Source: Hoeflea sp.
GTDB taxonomy: Bacteria; Pseudomonadota; Alphaproteobacteria; Rhizobiales; Rhizobiaceae
Length of the DNA stretch: 64,000 nucleotides
NCBI RefSeq assembly: GCF_002733955.1
Contig: NZ_NVXQ01000009.1
Location: forward strand, 1-64,000
Direction: 5' to 3'
Notes under the pieces: generated by a model
The model's database searches: none
Seen by the model: the letters and a program-made list of their open reading frames with translations, nothing else
Told to the model about the DNA's origin: nothing
Program-made: the position numbers and the translations under genes
Part shown: positions 62,939-64,000 of the stretch, piece by piece
Layout of the letters: the number at the start of each line of letters is the position of its first letter
Position numbering within the stretch: position 1 is the first letter of the stretch

Positions 62939-63688
62939 TTATGGTTCATACCGCTGCCAGCCCTGCGCCATCAGATGTTCCTGTGGCAAAAAGCGGGTCT
63001 TGTATTCCATCTTGCGCGAACCCTCGACCCAATAGCCGAGATAGACATGCGGCAAACCCAGGGCCTGGGCGCGCTCGATATGGTCGAGGATCATGTAGGT
63101 GCCGAGCGAGCGCTCGGTCAGGTCCGGATTGAAGAAGGAATAGACCATCGACAGCCCGTCGCCCATCCGGTCGGTGAGCGCCACCGCCAGCAATTCGCCG
63201 GTCGGCTGCTCCTGCAGCCCATCGCCTTCGTTTCTGACGCGATACTCGATGATGCGGCTGTCGACATGCGAATCCTCCACCATCATCGCGTAATCGCCGA
63301 TGCTCATGTCGGCCATGCCGCCGCTCTGGTGGCGGCTGTCGAGATAGCGCCGGAACAGCTTGAACTGCTCGCTCGAGGGCTCGGCGTGATATTCGGTCGC
63401 AACCAGATCCCTGTTTCCGGCGCGGTTGCGCCGCATCGACCGGGTCGGCTTGAATTCACTCGCCAGGATACGCACCGAAATGCAGGCCCGGCAGGCTTCA
63501 CAGGCCGGGCGGTAGGCGATGTTCTGCGATCGCCGAAAGCCGCCCTGGGTCAGAAGATCGTTGAGTTCCCGCGCCTTGTCGCCCACCAGATGCGTAAACA
63601 CCTTTCGCTCCATGTGGCCCTCAAGATAGGGGCATTCCGACGGCGCGGTCAGAAAGAACTGCGGTGAATTGACAGGTTTGTTCATCAT
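62939..63688 (-). CDS. bpt: Aspartate/glutamate leucyltransferase
   Basis: Transfers leucine from Leu-tRNA to N-terminal Asp or Glu, marking proteins for the ClpS/ClpAP N-degron pathway. The 249-residue protein has the Cys-containing N-terminal region [18 protein letters not shown] and [16 protein letters not shown]. The GNAT-like core follows with [29 protein letters not shown] and the [19 protein letters not shown]-terminal motif, all diagnostic of Bpt. ATG 63688 (or 63685) is used; longer frames add residues outside the family. Confidence 0.95.
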   Translation of the reverse strand: MMNKPVNSPQFFLTAPSECPYLEGHMERKVFTHLVGDKARELNDLLTQGGFRRSQNIAYRPACEACRACISVRILASEFKPTRSMRRNRAGNRDLVATEYHAEPSSEQFKLFRRYLDSRHQSGGMADMSIGDYAMMVEDSHVDSRIIEYRVRNEGDGLQEQPTGELLAVALTDRMGDGLSMVYSFFNPDLTERSLGTYMILDHIERAQALGLPHVYLGYWVEGSRKMEYKTRFLPQEHLMAQGWQRYEP

Positions 63689-63707
63689 CTCGTGTATTCG
63701 ATGCTGG

Positions 63708-64000
63708 TCACAGTCCATAGTACCATGGCGCAAGTAACGAAAACGTCAACCATATGATGATCACAAGCGGCGTGCCTGCGCGAAGAAAATCACTGAACCG
63801 GTAGTGCCCGGGCCCCATCACCAAGAGATTGGTCTGATAGCCGATCGGTGTGGCGAAAGACGCGTTCGAGGCAAAGATCACAGCTGCGATGAACGGTTCG
63901 GGCGGTGCGCCCATACCCTTGGCGATTCCGAGCGCAATCGGGGTAAACAGCACGGCGGTGGCGTTGTTCGACAGCACGTTGGTCAGTGCAGCCATCACCA
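63708..64000 (-). CDS. SLC13-family permease, C-terminal end only
   Basis: The last ~97 residues of a divalent anion:sodium symporter-type membrane protein; the gene runs off the right edge. Visible are the family signature [17 protein letters not shown] and [38 protein letters not shown], followed by a final helix [14 protein letters not shown]. Many such proteins in proteobacteria carry regulatory RCK/TrkA-C domains earlier in the chain, which would lie outside this window. The bpt gene follows on the same strand. Confidence 0.85.
   Translation of the reverse strand, partial: VMAALTNVLSNNATAVLFTPIALGIAKGMGAPPEPFIAAVIFASNASFATPIGYQTNLLVMGPGHYRFSDFLRAGTPLVIIIWLTFSLLAPWYYGL

Noticed and set aside
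1-64000. tRNA or rRNA genes, CRISPR arrays, insertion sequences, prophage
   Set aside because: No cloverleaf with a convincing T-loop, no regularly spaced repeats, and no transposase, integrase or phage structural genes were seen by eye; a tRNAscan and repeat search would settle this.

Overview
The window is a gene-dense, GC-rich piece of an alphaproteobacterial chromosome. Gene content and order point to the Rhizobiales (Hyphomicrobiales), probably Rhizobiaceae/Phyllobacteriaceae or a relative such as Hoeflea. The supporting blocks are lptF-lptG-lptD-surA-pdxA opposite pepA-holC, uvrC-pgsA-moaD-moaE, and purM-purN opposite a pgsA-like gene followed by perM-hdaA-ppk-ppx. Others are an Omp25/31-type outer membrane protein, an ohrR/ohr pair and an ECF42 sigma factor beside a DGPF protein. 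The genus is an inference; no rRNA or tRNA gene is visible, and I see no prophage, insertion sequence or CRISPR array.

Layout. 1-6672: reverse-strand operon for LPS export to the outer membrane (LptF, LptG, LptD), a periplasmic chaperone (SurA) and vitamin B6 synthesis (PdxA, cut by the window edge). 7030-8975: leucyl aminopeptidase and the chi subunit of DNA polymerase III. 9047-12241: MacAB-type adaptor, ATPase and permease. 12480-14363: ABC-F ATPase. 14468-15063: a vapBC toxin-antitoxin pair whose toxin has an in-frame TGA. 15133-28355: metabolic, repair and envelope genes (GSTs, ndk, ung, moaD/E, pgsA, uvrC, a calcium exchanger, an outer membrane protein, FrnE, dgkA, RNase T2). 28486-29719: a His-rich membrane-anchored protein divergent from a Crp/Fnr regulator, with an FNR-like palindrome between them. 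29729-35947: rlmJ, a molybdopterin oxidoreductase, an SDR, a Tat-like exported VOC dioxygenase, and ohrR/ohr with its operator. 36140-38685: small exported proteins and a first cyclopropane fatty acid synthase. 38870-47273: purine synthesis, replication control (HdaA) and polyphosphate metabolism (Ppk, Ppx). 47451-51470: small secreted proteins, a CtrA-box-like site, and a second cyclopropane synthase bracketed by two paralogous copies of a probable small RNA gene. 51564-64000: RNase D, an MFS transporter, AspRS, ECF42 sigma/DGPF pair, MAPEG protein, ParC, a DUF3750-like protein, an EamA transporter, the Bpt leucyltransferase and a truncated SLC13 permease.

The most unexpected signal is the pair of ~95-99 nt reverse-strand transcription units at 49108-49206 and 50765-50859. 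Each has a matching -35/-10, a nearly identical body and an identical intrinsic terminator, so they look like duplicated trans-acting sRNA genes. Other points worth attention are the nonsense-interrupted vapC, the FNR-like operator at 29121-29140, the palindromic CtrA-type box at 48689-48704 and the OhrR operator lying on the predicted ohr start site. Many start codons were moved inward from the longest open frame using ribosome binding sites, signal peptides and family N-termini, as noted per gene.
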